Origin: Todiramphus chloris collaris
Lineage: Eukaryota > Chordata > Aves > Coraciiformes > Alcedinidae
Length of the DNA: 64,000 bases
Direction: 5' to 3'
Assembly: GCA_025345505.1 (NCBI GenBank)
Contig: JANVCC010000040.1
Coordinates: forward strand, 10,136,023 to 10,200,022
The notes under the pieces are model-generated. The model did no database searches and was not told the origin of the DNA. It was given only the letters and a program-made list of their open reading frames with translations. Below are positions 12,261-26,079 of the stretch, in pieces; positions within the stretch are counted from its first letter, which is position 1, and every line of letters starts with the position of its first letter. The position numbers and the translations under genes are program-made.

Positions 12261-15200
12261 CCACATAAATAAAATCTGACCCTTTATTAAACAGCCAAGT
12301 ATGAAACCGGGGCTACATGTGAGATTAAACAAAGGGTAACTTTTTAAGGCTCTTCTATAGATGTACATAATTAAACATAAAATGTAACAAAAAACTAGCC
12401 TAAGCAGGTGCCAAGTATTTTTAAAATAAAACGTATTTTCAGCTATTCCCTCCAAGCTAGCTTCAGGAAAAAGAGCTATCACCAATTTTTCAATTATTGC
12501 ATGACAACACTGATTTACTCCTGAATCGAAAAATTACATAAGATTTTCAATAATAATTGCAACATATTACTGCAATAGAAAACAATAATTCTCCATCACA
12601 TACCATGAAAACCAGGATTTGTATTTTTAATTAAACTAAACAGCAATGCTTTGGGAAAGCATTTTTTTCGGTTAAAAGAAATTTAAACCAGAAAACCCAT
12701 GCAGCCTTATTTCATCACATATCTCTCTTCAAGAAATGCTTTAAGTCTACCTATTAAACTCATTTAACTGCTCTTAAATAATTTTTCTTCATGGCTGGCC
12801 TAATAATCACAGATAACCAGCACAGAATGCTGAGGTGCATTGTTTCTTACTTTTGTACTGCATTGTTTTCATATGTTTGTTCCTTAAAATGTGATTGTCT
12901 CATAAATCAAGCTAAGCATTGTATTCTTTTTAATTGTCCCTGTATCATCACACATCTAAATTTAAGATGTGTAGTCGTAGCAGTAATTTCCTCCACTCGC
13001 AGTTATGTTTATAGTGTCTGTGGGTTTGGTTTTGCTTTGCTCACACAACTTTTTTTCATTGCTGCAGTTCCAAAATGGCAGTTCTTAGTAACTGAGCATA
13101 AAAACAAACCTTAATTCCCTACTAATAAACAAAAACATTTAAATTGCTGCTATCGAATGTTAAGATAACAACCATGTCATGTTAGGAAGGACGCGGCAGG
13201 ATTCTGAATTCCTCACCAAGCACACCACCACCACGACTATCAATCATTTTGAATGGAGATGCTGTGGGGCAGATCTTTCAGTCTGACTGAGCATTGCTTG
13301 ATGCAAAATGAGATGGGAAACAGTTTCCAGACACTTTTCTACTCCCTTAATCCTAGGGCCACCTTTCCCTATGGTAACCAAAGGTCTAGTTTGGCAATAT
13401 GTGTTTTCTTCTATTTTGTACATGTCATCAGCGCTTAAAATATCAAGACACAGATATTCATTACCTAAAGCAAGCAGAAAGGAGGTTTAACAAACCAAGT
13501 GGCCAGGACAACAAACAAAGCCAAGCCCATGGTTTCCTAGTTAGGTTAGTCTGGCTACTTGGGGGGATGAAACATAGGTGCAATTTTAAGATGGTAGAGA
13601 ATAAAAAGTGAATGATCCTTATGTGTCCAGACCAGGAGAGCATCCTTTGCTTAGCAGGAAGCCAGAAAACACTGTGAAGAGTGAATTTAACAGGACTCTT
13701 AGAACCAAGAGTTTGACTCAGGTTGGCTTACAGATATATTTAACTACAAAAATAAATAGTGATATTTCCACACTGAAAATTCAACGACTCCTAATTTCAC
13801 CCAGGAATTTAAGCTAAAACATAAGATGCTGAAAACAAGCAAGAGCTTAGGAGAAAGGAGTGACATGGCCTGACCTACGAACACAAAGTATTTGAGAGGT
13901 GCATTTTGAAGAGGAAGGCTGTCAGTATCATGCTTCTGTTGAAATTAAGCAACCATAAATATAGCCATAATTTGACAAAGCATACTGTAAGTGAAGGAAT
14001 TTCAAACACAAATATACTGTACAGATAGCACAGAAATAGATCCAACTCCAGATCACCAGCAGGGAACAGAATTATAGTTACACGAGTATTTATTGGAAAG
14101 CTTACAAAACTAATAAAAACTAATGAAACTAATCAATCAAAATTGGTCAAGAATCTCAATCAATAATTATTCTCAGTAATGTGGGAAGTTTCAGAGTTCA
14201 GCCTCTGACGTTAAAGTCTTCTGAACAAAGAATGGTGACACCTTGAAGTTGTACACTGAAAAACAGAGAGTCTAAACTGTCTTGGCTCTGGCTAGAAGAA
14301 ACCCAGGCTACTGTTCAGGCAAAAAGAGAACAAATACACAGCAAAATAAAAGGCCGTTTCATCCAACATTCAAATCATTCACACTAGAGTGAATACATCA
14401 AAGAACACAGGGGTTCATGTAACAGGGCCAAGAAGCTACACCAGATGACCTACCAGGCAGCACCCACAACAGCCTGATGTCACACGTGCACATTTATGGG
14501 TCCCACATGACTTGGAAGCACGGCCATATCATCTACCTTCTGCACACAGACCTTCAACTAATATCATCTTTTTACAGTATGACTGAGAGCAACAGTCTTT
14601 AATAACATACAGAGCAGCATTTTGGTCCATTTTTCTGATCTCTTAAGCAAACAGGATAATCAAATCTATGTAAACGTGATGGGTAACAGAATACTGCCAG
14701 ACACAGATACTCTCTGCAGTCAAAGAATGTGAACCACCCCAGGAGCAGAGCAGTCTGTAAGGTGTACTATTAGCTGCTGACTCACGCTCATCTTAAGGGA
14801 TATTGCATAACTAATGTTTTATGTACAACAGCACATACATTTAGATGATTACATATAAATCTAAATAATATTCTAAATGTTACTGCTATTCAGCAGATAA
14901 GAATGAAATTAGTTATTAAAGAAAAATGCATAAACTAGAATGTACTTGTGCTGTTAAGAGCTCATTCAAAGATGGTCTATTATATGAATGCTTCTTAAAT
15001 CACCAGTTCCCATGTGTATTCTTAGCAAATGTAAAATAATAATATTATGATTTTTATATCAACTTAAAAATGTTTTTACATATCTTGTGCTAAGCTACAT
15101 TATTGCATAATACTTAAATTGACATAAAACCCCTGCTTCAGAAATAAAACTTTTGTTCCCGGAAGACTTCTTTCTCAATAGAGCTACATGCCTCAAGAAA

Positions 15201-16667
15201 CAACTCGTCAGTAGTGAGAAAGCTCTGGAGAAATAATATGGAACCTTCCTCATGGCCTTCCTAACTGCAGTTCTTTTGATCCAATTTGATGCCAACTGCC
15301 AACTCTTCCAACAAAGAAGATACAGATGAAACCTATGTGGAAAAGACCACTGATATACTGTTGTTTTTTTGGGTTTTTTTCCCTCCCCTTCTTGCTTCAG
15401 AAGAATGGCAAATGGCAGAAAAAAAAGCCAATTATTTGCCTTCCTATGATGTTTAACAATAGTGCATTTAAGTCTGAGTATTTTAAAAATATATTCCTCT
15501 CTGGGAAACAGATCTATATAAGAACAACGTAACTAACAATTCTGAATTACTTTATGAGCACACAAAAGCAAATGTCAGAAATTGCTCTGAATAGTCCGAT
15601 AAAAATAACCTGGGAAGGATGTGCCTGTCTAGTGAAATACAAAGTATAGCCCAAATGCTCTATGTTCTGCAAATCTGACTTCAGGATATGGAGAATGGTC
15701 GATGACCACCACCACTGAGCCAGCCCTTGTCCTGTCTGGTGAGGCAGCTGTATCATTGCTCCTCACTGCTCAGATGTACCAAGATGAACTAGTTGTTCTG
15801 CCTTCTACTAATTCAACTAGGTATGAAAATCACATGTGGGTGCACGTGGCAGCAACCAAGTCTAACACAAACCTGAACCAGACACTCTGGAGAAAACTTT
15901 CATTTGTTTTTTTGTTTTAAATGAAATACACATTTTCATAAGGGGAAAAAAAACCCAACAACCCACCTTCCTAGTTCAAGTATTCCACAGACAAACTCAA
16001 GCCATACTGCTTTAAATGTCAAAGTTGTCAGAGTGTCCCATTATTTTGAGCACATTATACACAAACCAAGGAAGCCAGGTGCCTCCTGTGGCAACTCTAC
16101 ACACTACAAAAAGCAATGTTCAACAATTAACAATGATTTAGCTCTTGACTTTGCTGTCTGAAGGAAACGGAGCTCTGACAGCTTTAGAACATCTGTGAAT
16201 AAAGGAGACAGTTGGCTGGAAGGTGTTCCACTAAGTCATCATAAAGTATGTCAGTAATACCCAGAAAATGCTTCTCTTTTCTCTCACCCAACTTCATATT
16301 CAGTGCTTTTGGCAAAATATGTTCAAACAAGAAGAGTTTCCATACTATTATTTATTACCTTTCTTCCCTCATCTGTTATCAGCTGAAGACAGAGATTTTT
16401 TTCAGGGGAGAAAGTGATGCTAAAGTGTGTTATATTCCCAAGGACTGCTGAAAGAAATTTATGGAATGTGTTAATTCTACCATTTTAATCACAGAGATAT
16501 GGATTGAAATTTAGAGGGAAATACTTTTTTTTTTTTGGCCCAAAATAAACAAACACAGCCTCTTCTTGTCTTACTCCCCAAATCTATTCCCAGAGCCACC
16601 ATTATATTAAAAATGAGCCAAGACTTGACTTACGTATGAGTAACATTAGAGTAAAACAGGCATAACT

Positions 16668-16720
16668 ATAATTACCTGCAGAGCATCCTGAGGAGGTTGA
16701 GGGAGGGGAGTTGAGCCTTC
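16668..16720 (-). other. Candidate recursive-splice site in the giant intron
   Basis: The minus strand carries a C/T-rich tract (AACTCCCCTCCCTCAACC) and then TGCTCTGCAG joined to GTAATTAT, with the junction at 16676/16675. It lies about 42 kb after exon B and 12 kb before exon C. It fits a ratchet point or the start of a cryptic exon; there is no expression evidence. Confidence 0.25.
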
Positions 16721-17959
16721 CCCTCTGCTCACCACTGACAAGACACAGCCCCATTCAGTGATACAATTATATCTTCTAATAATGCTTACTTTGAAGGTAG
16801 TTCTGTTTTAACCATTATGAATTTTAAACTTAAATCACCTATGTTAACTCAAATTTATTTATATTTTAAGCTTTTGCTTCAAGGATTGTTTTAATCACTA
16901 CTTTCTGTGTTGCACCCTTACATTAAAAATTAAGGGAGATGGAAAAAAAGTCAATATTATTTAATAACTGAAGATACAAATAAGGGAAGAGTGTTTTTTC
17001 CCCCCTTACTCTTAAATGTAGATTCACATGTAGCAAGATTTTACTTGAGGATTAACCTGCATTTTCAGCTTTCTCACATCACCAGAATGGCACAGAGGAA
17101 CTGAAGCAGTACTGTAGTATCATTTTGGAAGTCTGCATTACTAAGAATGAAATGAAATAAAATGTGAGGGAGGGCTGCCTTTTACATAGCTGTGCTTTGA
17201 GGGCTCCCTGATTTAGTTCATCCAGCACTGTCAGCAGGACTGAGGAATCGGCACCAGGCAGTCCCCTGAGTGACAGTGCACAAACCAGAGCACAGACATG
17301 GATCTTCAAATGGACAGACCTACCAACACAACCTGACACACAACCCCTCATACTCCTCTCCCTCTTACTATTCAGTCTTCACACTCGGCAGACTAATAGC
17401 TCTCAAATGCCAGGTGAGGGAAGGAAGGGAGGTAGTTAACTCTGACATGTTAATGAAACCACCTTGAACGGTACTGCCTGTAGCTGCGGACACCCAGGAG
17501 CTATGTTAAATTGATACAGCTTACTTAAAATCTACTTCTGTCAAGCTCAGCCTGAGTGCAAATCTCTTCTTCACAAGAAGTTTGTTTTAAAAAAGTCTTT
17601 TAATTGTTAATGCAACTCTGAATATCTGCACGATAAGTGTTGCATCTTTTCATGTAGATATGATCAATTTGGGACAGATGGATCCCAACTGACTGTATTT
17701 GCAAGACCCAACTAATGGAGCTGGTCAGTTTTACAATTCCCCCCCCCGCACATCAGTATTAGAAGATCCATCGCAGATATCTCAATCGCCCCAGCAGCAG
17801 CTGTGGGTTCCTGCTGCCCCTGCACCGGGGCCAGCCGGCTGCTCTTGCCCTCAGCATCCTCACCAGCGGGTGATTCCCTCTGCTGCTGCTCTGCCTCCCA
17901 AGGTGTGCGCTGCTCTTCCTCCTGTTCTCAGCCAGCCAGCCGCAGTGCAGGCGGAGAAT

Positions 17960-17975
17960 GCCACTAGAGGGCTCG
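17960..17975 (+). promoter_or_regulatory. CTCF-like motif (plus orientation)
   Basis: GCCACTAGAGGGCTCG on the plus strand contains CCACTAGAGGGC, a near-perfect CTCF core (CCASYAGRKGGC). It sits at the end of a 190-bp GC-rich patch within AT-rich intron. Of the five CTCF-like sites seen, this is the strongest and the only one in forward orientation. Confidence 0.45.
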
Positions 17976-18223
17976 CTGCTTGCTACACACACATTCCTAC
18001 CCGTTACTCAAGTTTACACAAGCTGTGTTATTCCATTACTAAAATTCTTTCAAACACAGAAAAATCATAGTTGCAAAATATGTTACTGGGCCATGGTTTA
18101 ACTGAAATAATAGACTGAAAGTGGTAAACAATCAATTGTGTAGCTAGAGTGTTAAGTCAGCAGAGGATATCTGTATTTTCTGTGAAAAATAAATGACTGC
18201 TGTCCTTGCTCTCTGTACACCAC

Positions 18224-18349
18224 AAATCACCATTAAATGCAGGTCGGAGTCAGTGTCATACTATGTAATGTAATACTATAATGACATACTATAGATAGCC
18301 TTACACACTTAATGGTGATTTAATCTCAGTATTTTTTTAAATGCAGGTC
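18224..18349. repeat. 13-bp inverted repeat overlapping a 13-bp direct repeat
   Basis: AAATCACCATTAA (18224-18236) recurs inverted as TTAATGGTGATTT (18309-18321). TTAAATGCAGGTC (18233-18245), which overlaps the first arm, recurs directly at 18337-18349. All matches are exact. The arrangement resembles the remains of a small rearrangement or mobile element, but no element was identified. Confidence 0.5.
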
Positions 18350-18949
18350 TTATTGGGATGATTATATTTGGTAATTACAAATGGGATAGAGATGCTGTCT
18401 CTGAATCACTTAATTAAGAGACAACCATATAAAACTCCATCCTGCAACAGGATGATCACTTCCTGTGCTGTGAACTGTAGTAAGAGTAGATGGTGTAAAA
18501 CCTCTTGGTGGGTCAGGCCTCAACTGCTCAGCATCACCAGCTTTCCACCTGAGAGATCAACACCCAAACCAGCAGAGTAACCATTAGGACTAATGTTATG
18601 CTCCTCGTATGAGAGAGGAGATCCAGATAAAGAGGAATCAACAGGAAAGAAAAGTAATATATTATGTATGCACCAGATATGTACAACACATTTTTATTCC
18701 TGTCCACATTAAACTGTGCCCCCAGACAGCAAAACTGATAGGAATGAAATATATCTATCAATTATTAAAAGATTAAGTTGAAACTATTTTGATAGCAAGT
18801 GATAGACTCTAAACAAGTATTTAATTTTAGAGCTAAACACCAATACTATATATTTTAGACTAAGATATTAGTTGACAATGCATCCTCTTTGACTTAAAAA
18901 TCAACTACATAAAAATTAACACAACAGCATGAAAACAAAATTAACAGTC

Positions 18950-19160
18950 TATGGCAGATGAATCCTCTATTGCACCTGTCCTCCACTGTGCAAAAGAACA
19001 TCAGCCTGCCACTGATTATTTCTTTTTGACATGATTTATCGCCTACTATTCTTTAAACTTGATAAAGCAAATTAATCTTTGATTGCAGGAGCCACTGGAG
19101 GTTGTCATTAGTCATGTAGTTTGGTGAGGCTGCATGTGTTTCATTTACCAGTCACAAAGA
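18950..19160. promoter_or_regulatory. Candidate enhancer with Pbx-Hox composite site
   Basis: The block includes ATGATTTATCG at 19031-19041, close to the Pbx-Hox composite consensus TGATTTAY, followed by AAATTAATCTTTGAT (overlapping homeodomain and TCF/LEF-like cores) and GTCATTAGTCATG. There are no repeats or low-complexity tracts. The regulatory role is inference. Confidence 0.27.
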
Positions 19161-19676
19161 AATGAAAGCCCAGCAGCCATCACTGGCTGCTTCAACTGTT
19201 TTCCTGATCCACCCAAGAGAAAAGATAACAGAATTCAGTACACGAGATTTTAAGCAGCTACTCTAGAAGTGCCCCATATGAACAGAACAGAGTATTTGCT
19301 TTTCCAGAAAGAATGCTGACACACTAAAATTTTTGTGCATAGGAAGGAAATGATTGTTAATGAATGGCAATTTGATCTGATAAACATGTATGTCAAGGTA
19401 GCAGTCTATGCAGTTGTACGAGCAACACAATTGTATGTATTAAAAAATGAAAAATTAATCCCTCAATAACTGCATGCTCAGCTAGAAGACATATTGGAAA
19501 AATCTGAGCATGTCTAACAAATGTGCACAGACTGAAAAACAGACCTTAGATTAGTGGGCTAGTGCTGGACCGTCCACATCACAGCACTTGCTCTCCTGCC
19601 CCATGAAAATCACATCCTAACTTTTTAAGTCAAACTCCCTCTGTGCCCGCTCCCCTCAACACAGCTCCAAACTCAC

Positions 19677-19712
19677 CACGGCCCAGACCTCGCCTGGTGA
19701 GAGCGGCAGCAC
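19677..19712 (-). other. Candidate in-frame 36-nt microexon (unproven)
   Basis: On the minus strand a pyrimidine-rich stretch ending CACTTGTCCCTGTGTTCAG is followed by 36 nt and then a good donor, GTG|GTGAGTTTGG. In the phase set by exons B and C (phase 0 on both sides) the 36 nt read as 12 codons, VLPLSPGEVWAV, with no stop. It sits in a locally GC-rich patch inside the 54.5 kb intron. It could be a rarely used cassette exon, a cryptic pseudoexon or chance. Human RANBP17 as I remember it has no insert at this junction, so constitutive use is unlikely. Confidence 0.2.
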
Positions 19713-19969
19713 CTGAACACAGGGACAAGTGACAAACTGACCAGTCTGCACAGTACTGAGAGAGTCATGGTGGAGAGAAGACATCGTTCAGATTTAGCTC
19801 CCCAGCAGCAGAAGTGGTTTGGTGGCAATGGGCTGTGCCTGGAAGAGTTATGCAGCCCCCGTGTCGTTTCGGGGGGTTGATTCCTGAGCTTAAGTAACCA
19901 AAATGAAGCATGGTACAAAACCATCTGGGGAGATATTTCCCCAGAGGTCAGTAATTACTTCAGTGAAGA

Positions 19970-19985
19970 TAAATAAATAAATAAA
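19970..19985. repeat. (AAAT)4 microsatellite
   Basis: Short AAAT repeat in the intron, about 260 bp from the candidate microexon. Confidence 0.8.
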
Positions 19986-22900
19986 TCGAGGAAGAAACTG
20001 TTGTCCAAACTACAGGAACTGTTCCAACTCAAAACAGTGATCCTACTGTATAGCACAAAACCAAATGAAGGATGCAGCAAAACCGGCTGCACATCCAGAT
20101 TATTAAATGACACTTGTCAAAACATAGCAGAGTTTCAGATATTGTATGGACAGAGGTATAATGAAGACAACATTCTCACATTCAGCAGCAAAACAGTGCA
20201 ATGCATATATGTTAAAAAACCTGTTCAGCTCATTTATTTGTGTAACACTATATTTACCACAAACTATCTAGGGTCTTTCTTTCGGTATCTATTGTAACCG
20301 CAAGCTCTACGCTTCAAAGAAGTTTATTAACTGGTGACACACAAAACTTTGCTGCTTTTGAAACCAATCAGAAGTATGATGTGTAAACTGCAAACAACGA
20401 TGGGGTCATGCTGTCCACCTTCCCTAAATTACATATTCAGAAAAATAAAAATGGAATGTGCTAGGAAGTTTACAGAACCAGGAAAACAAAGGAACACAAT
20501 CAAACAACTCCGGGTGCTCCTGAAATTTAGTGTTGCTATTATTTTTATAAACATTTTATTATTGCAACTTCCTATATGGAGGAAAAAACTCTTGATCTTT
20601 TCCTCTATCTGTAGCTTGAAAGTTAAATAAAGATTTAAAAATTGTTGTGGGGTGCTTAATATGATGCATTACTGTGGTTTTTTTCGGGCTTTATTTGAAT
20701 ATTTTGGAAGTATTTATACAAAAACTACATTTTGCTACTAGAGATGAGATTTGTATTCCACAATTAATAGTAACAAATACATACAAAAACTGTAGGGAAA
20801 AAATATCACCACAGGATTCTCTGTAGGTATTTGAGAAAGCAAAACAAAAAGAAACAGTCGCTTAACTATGAATTATGAATAGCAGTTTCCCATATAAAAA
20901 TGCATTTTAAAAAAGGTGAAAACCTCAATATTCAGTAGATGTTCTATTTTTTTCCTTAGTTGCACAGATAATTCTATGTTTATTTAACAGAAATATAAGT
21001 ACAATAACTTACTATTCATATATAAACACACACTTACTGTTTGGCTCCATTGAGAAGCTATAAATTTCATCTATTGAACATTAGCTAAAAAATTACATGT
21101 GTTTATCATCTGGATTATTCTCAGATTAATAGAGATAAATGACAAAACATAATCAGCACCAACTCTGCAGCTTAATCATTGCATCTGAGCTATAGGAAAC
21201 ACTTAATTACTCTCATTTACTAGGTACAATCTAATGAGAAGACATTAGCCAAATGAAAAGAATGCAGTACAAACAAACAAAATAGTTATACCATCATTAA
21301 AAAGAAACTCTGACAGTGCAGGTGACAGCATATGCAGGATAAATTACCATAATGTCCTAAATGCTGAGCTGTCAGCATGCTAATGCAGTGATCAGATACC
21401 CTGGGAATCTCAGCACTATAGCTGTCAGAACCAGGCATCATAAATCACCCCGCTCTACTGTACTGCTCATTATCACAGCTTTCTGATACATGGTTCTCAG
21501 CACAATCCAGTACAGGCAGGAAAGAAGCAGTCACCCTCACACAACGCTGACACAGAGCTGCTTTCAGCATCTTCAGAACAGATGGAGAACACTTGCACAG
21601 AGGTCTAAACGCTAAAGCATCCAGCTTCTGCCTGGGCCTTTCGACTCCCTGTTACAGTAAGAGACTAAAATAGCTTATTGCAGGTTCTTGCTCTTTGCTT
21701 AGAACATACTAAAACCATCAAACCACAATAAAGCAAAGGATATTTTCTCCTACTTCCACAGCCACTTACAACTTTTACGTTACAATCATTATTTGCACAC
21801 ATTTGTACCTTGGAATCTTTAAAGGAATATGCAAACTAGGGAAAACCTGTGCTAGAATGGCACACGCCAGCATGCAGCCTTGCACTCCCCATGTGCTCCA
21901 ACTGGGTGAATGTAGGAAACAGCATACTCATTCTCTTACAAAATGCATTCTTCCGTCCGGTACATCACTGGAAATAGAATGAAAGGAGGAAACTAGGAAA
22001 CATAAAGGTATGTGTTTATGTCTTCCACAGATAACCCTATATTTAATGCTGGGTAAGCCACTGAAACCATCATCCAGGCCAGGGGACAGCTCAAGAACAT
22101 CTTAAAATGAACCCAACACTCTAGAAAAAAAACCCCAGAAGACAGACAGTACTTCGTGCTAATGATACTTGAGCATATGTAGGTCACAATGTGCTTCAGG
22201 ATCTTTCCTTTTTTCACTCAGAGAGACGGGCAGAATGGGCAGATGTGATCTGCTCACAGCTCATACTGCAGGAGATGGGAGATGACTTCACTAGCTGGGA
22301 TGTCGGCTGCTGGCTGTGCAAAGGTTGCTGGGCATGACACCAAATTACACCCACAACTTCAGACACTAGTTATGGGATATGCAAACAGAAGGCAGTAATT
22401 AGAGAATTTATTGTCATCTTGCACCTAGTACCTCATACCTTTGACAGCAGCAGAGTAAGGGTGAAAGAATTGTAAGTCCTATACAGCTTTGGAAGACATG
22501 CATGTAGCATAAACCCACTAGAAAGCAGACCTTGTGAACAGGGGAAACAACACATTCAGTGTAAATCTTCTCGGCTATGAGATTTTATTTGATCTCCAGA
22601 ACCAACTGAACCCTCAAGTACTAATTACGATTATCTAAGGGTTTTTTTAGGTTGTACTAAGTCATTGTTCCTCTAAATGTGCACTGAAGGGGAGAGCTTA
22701 CAAACAGCAAGCTCTCTTGTGTTTTTTCTCCAGCTATCTTCCACAACAGGACACATTTTTTTTTTAACCACACTACTTAAGTATACTTCAAAAATCTTCA
22801 AAACTATGACTTAGGATTGAAAACTCCATTGTGAAGGAGCCAATAAAGAAAGAACATAGAGCACGCCCCAGTCACAGTGTGCGAAGCATCAGAGCTGGGT

Positions 22901-25900
22901 GGTAGCGAGCGCTGTTGTGCAGGGATCTGCACAGCTGCCCAGCACAGGAACACCCACGGGAGCGGTGGGTAAAGCCTCTTGGCCACACAGAATTACTGGT
23001 GGAGAGTAAACTCTTAACCACAGTACAGGAGCTTGAGTTTAAGGTTTGGGTGGGTTGGTTGTTTTTTTTCTTTCCCTTCAATCAGATACTGCCACTTTTG
23101 ACAGAAGTTTGCTGTGTTTCACACAACACAAAACCATGGTACCAGTCACAGGTTTCTGGACACAACTTTTTTTTTTACTAGTAGTGGCACAGTGATGAAA
23201 AGCAGTGAAAAAGGAGTGGGATAATAATTTTGGTTTTCACTTGAACTTTCAGATTTGCTACGCTGAGCAGAATAAGCATTCATTAAACTTTGAGAACTGT
23301 AAAGTTTCTGATACCTGTGGGTGGGTCTAATTTAGAGTTCTTCTATACACACACATTCATCTTACCTTGCCTTTATTCTCAGAATCGAAGCCTTAAGTGT
23401 TAGAAATTCCAGAGAAAACGTAGCAAGTTTGAAAGATGAAACTACTTGATCTATAACAGAGCAACCATAAATCACCTTCACATTGAGGGAAGAAATCAAC
23501 TTTAAGAGCCTGAAATGATAAACCTGAGAATTAAAGAATTTTTAGGTTCCCAAACAGAAGAAAAGCGATCCTATTATTAAGAAATTTGATTTTCAGGCAA
23601 CTCAAATTCCTGCTGATTTCTATGGCATTAAAACTGCTCATTGCTTCCAAAAATTAGGCCAATGGGCTTTTCCATTCATATATCTTCAGTACCGTAGGAG
23701 AAGCGTGATACAGAAAACATTGTTCACATATGGAAGCCTGGTTTGTATTTTATACATTTATCCTTGTGGGGAAACCCCTTCCCCCTTGCTAATTAAGATG
23801 TAGGGGGAACAAACACACACATTAAGGAATCCTGTTTATCCAAGACTTTGAGTTTGTGCCTGCACAAGCTAAAAAGGAAATGGAAGGTTTGTATAACACA
23901 GATATCATCCACGTGAAAATGCTTTAGAGAGAGATAATTATTTTAACATTGCATCTTCTACTATTATTCAAGCAACTCTTCATAGTATTTTTTAGTAAAT
24001 ACATTATGAAGTCATTCATTCACCAGGAAGACAAGATGACAGAACAGAATAACAGAGAAAGAAGTTCACTAGTTAGTATTTTTGGACTGGTTTCAAAGAT
24101 TCAGACCTGAATTTGGGTGCCATTTTGCACACTGGTTATTGCTAATGGCAATCTTCTGTGAATACTTGCATACAGCCCTTGAATTCTTGCCAGACGTATA
24201 AAATCTAAACTAACAAATGCTGATTTCCCTCAACAGACTTCAAAAACAATAGTAGCAGATGTATCATGTGGTCACACAGTTAACGTGTTTGCTCTAAAAA
24301 ATAAAGCAAAACAACACTCACCCCCTCCCCCCGAATTTACCACTGCCATCTCATTCCCAACACATCCCTTGGTTTGCTCCAGAAGTCCTGCAGTACCTCA
24401 CGCAAACTGCAATACACCTCTAAATGACTAGGAGGGCAGAGCTGAACCTGAAAAAGTAACACTCAGGAGTGTTGGTGAACTTCTGTGGAGACAGCAGCAT
24501 GTGAAAATTTACATCCTATTGAAAACAAAATTAAATAATTTTCCAGTTTAAGGAAAAACTTATGTAACTGAAATTTTATAGTTCAGGTGTTTTCCCTGTG
24601 TTCTACATAAAAATCAGCAATTTCTTTAAAGAGAATTAATTTTTTAAATTGTTTTTAGTTTTTTTTTTAATCTAACAAGTAAGGATACAGAAAGAAATGT
24701 AACATTTTTAATTCATGTACCACGAATGCTTTACTCTTAACCAAGGTTCATATTGTTTTTAAATAAGACTGTGTTTAAATTGTGGGCTTGTAAAAAACCT
24801 CCTACTTTATATAGCTCATTTCTTGTCAGGGCAATTGGCCTCCTAAAGGCCCCTTACTTGTTTGCTCAGGTACTGCCTTAATTAAAAATATGACCTAAAT
24901 TTCTTTAAGACAGTTAATAATTCCATACTTAGAGAAAATGAAGTAAGGAAAAACGATTAAGGAAAGTTAAAAAAAAAAAAAGACTGCTTATGCATGGAAT
25001 ATGGGCATTATTTGTAGGTAAAGGCAATAATATGTGAAAGACTTAAAGTATGTTACAAGTCTTCTCAGGAAAATAACATTTATTGCCTTTCAAAGATGAC
25101 ATTCTAGTAATTCTGTGTTTATTTAAGTAGGTTTTAAAATCAGATTTTCAATGCTAAAAAGAGAAAAGGGCATGTAAGAATCATTGAAGTGCATGTTAAA
25201 AATCTTCTATATATTATGGTCATGTAATAGGATTCTTTTCTCTATTGTAAGATATTGCAGGGGTGGGCAGATAAATTACTGTCTATATTCGTAGAATAAT
25301 AATGAAAAACTACTTTTAAAGGGAAATCCTTTCAGATGTGTAAAACACTGGTGACAGCAGCAATCAACCGCAGAAAAAGCAGTCAGTCCTTGACCAACAG
25401 ACTCCTTCATTTTTTTGATGAATGACATATATTACTGGGAAAACAAATGTATAAAGTTTGTTTAAAAATACTCTGCTTATTCATAAAGTACTGTGTAACA
25501 ATAAAAAAAAAAAAGTCTGGCTGGAACATCATTTGCTCTGGATATAACAAAGTAACTATGAACCATTATCACTGAGTACTAATAGAAATAAAAATTCAGT
25601 TTAGAAATAAATATATAAATCCAGCTTATCTAAAGACAGTTAATAGATTTGAAGGATAATAATCTCAAATACCGCTTTTAAGTTCTGTATTTGTTTAAAA
25701 GCTACAAGAAATATATGGACTCCAAAATCCCTAAAGTATGTAAAACTAGCTTTCCACAAACTGAAGAGTTAAACATTTTCAATATGGATTAAAACACTCA
25801 TATAAAAATCTCAAAACATTGATAAAATTCTCATTTACGAAATCATGGATTTCTTTTTATTAAACATTTCCTGATTCAGGATTGTAACAAACTTATTTGT

Positions 25901-26079
25901 GAGACCTGTTAATGCCAGGCACAGTACTGCCTGTGACCTTCTGTGTACAATGCACCAAAATAAGGTGCTATTAAAGCTATGAATTAGTTATATTTATTAT
26001 TTAATGAATTGTAAGTTCCTTCGTTACTTTCTGAGGAAATGAGGAAATTATAATGTCTTTCTCCTCGTAAGTAACCCTC

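Noticed and set aside
12791-13114. 107-codon plus-strand frame rich in Cys and hydrophobic residues
   Set aside because: Composition reflects local T-rich sequence; no family similarity, no promoter or splice context.
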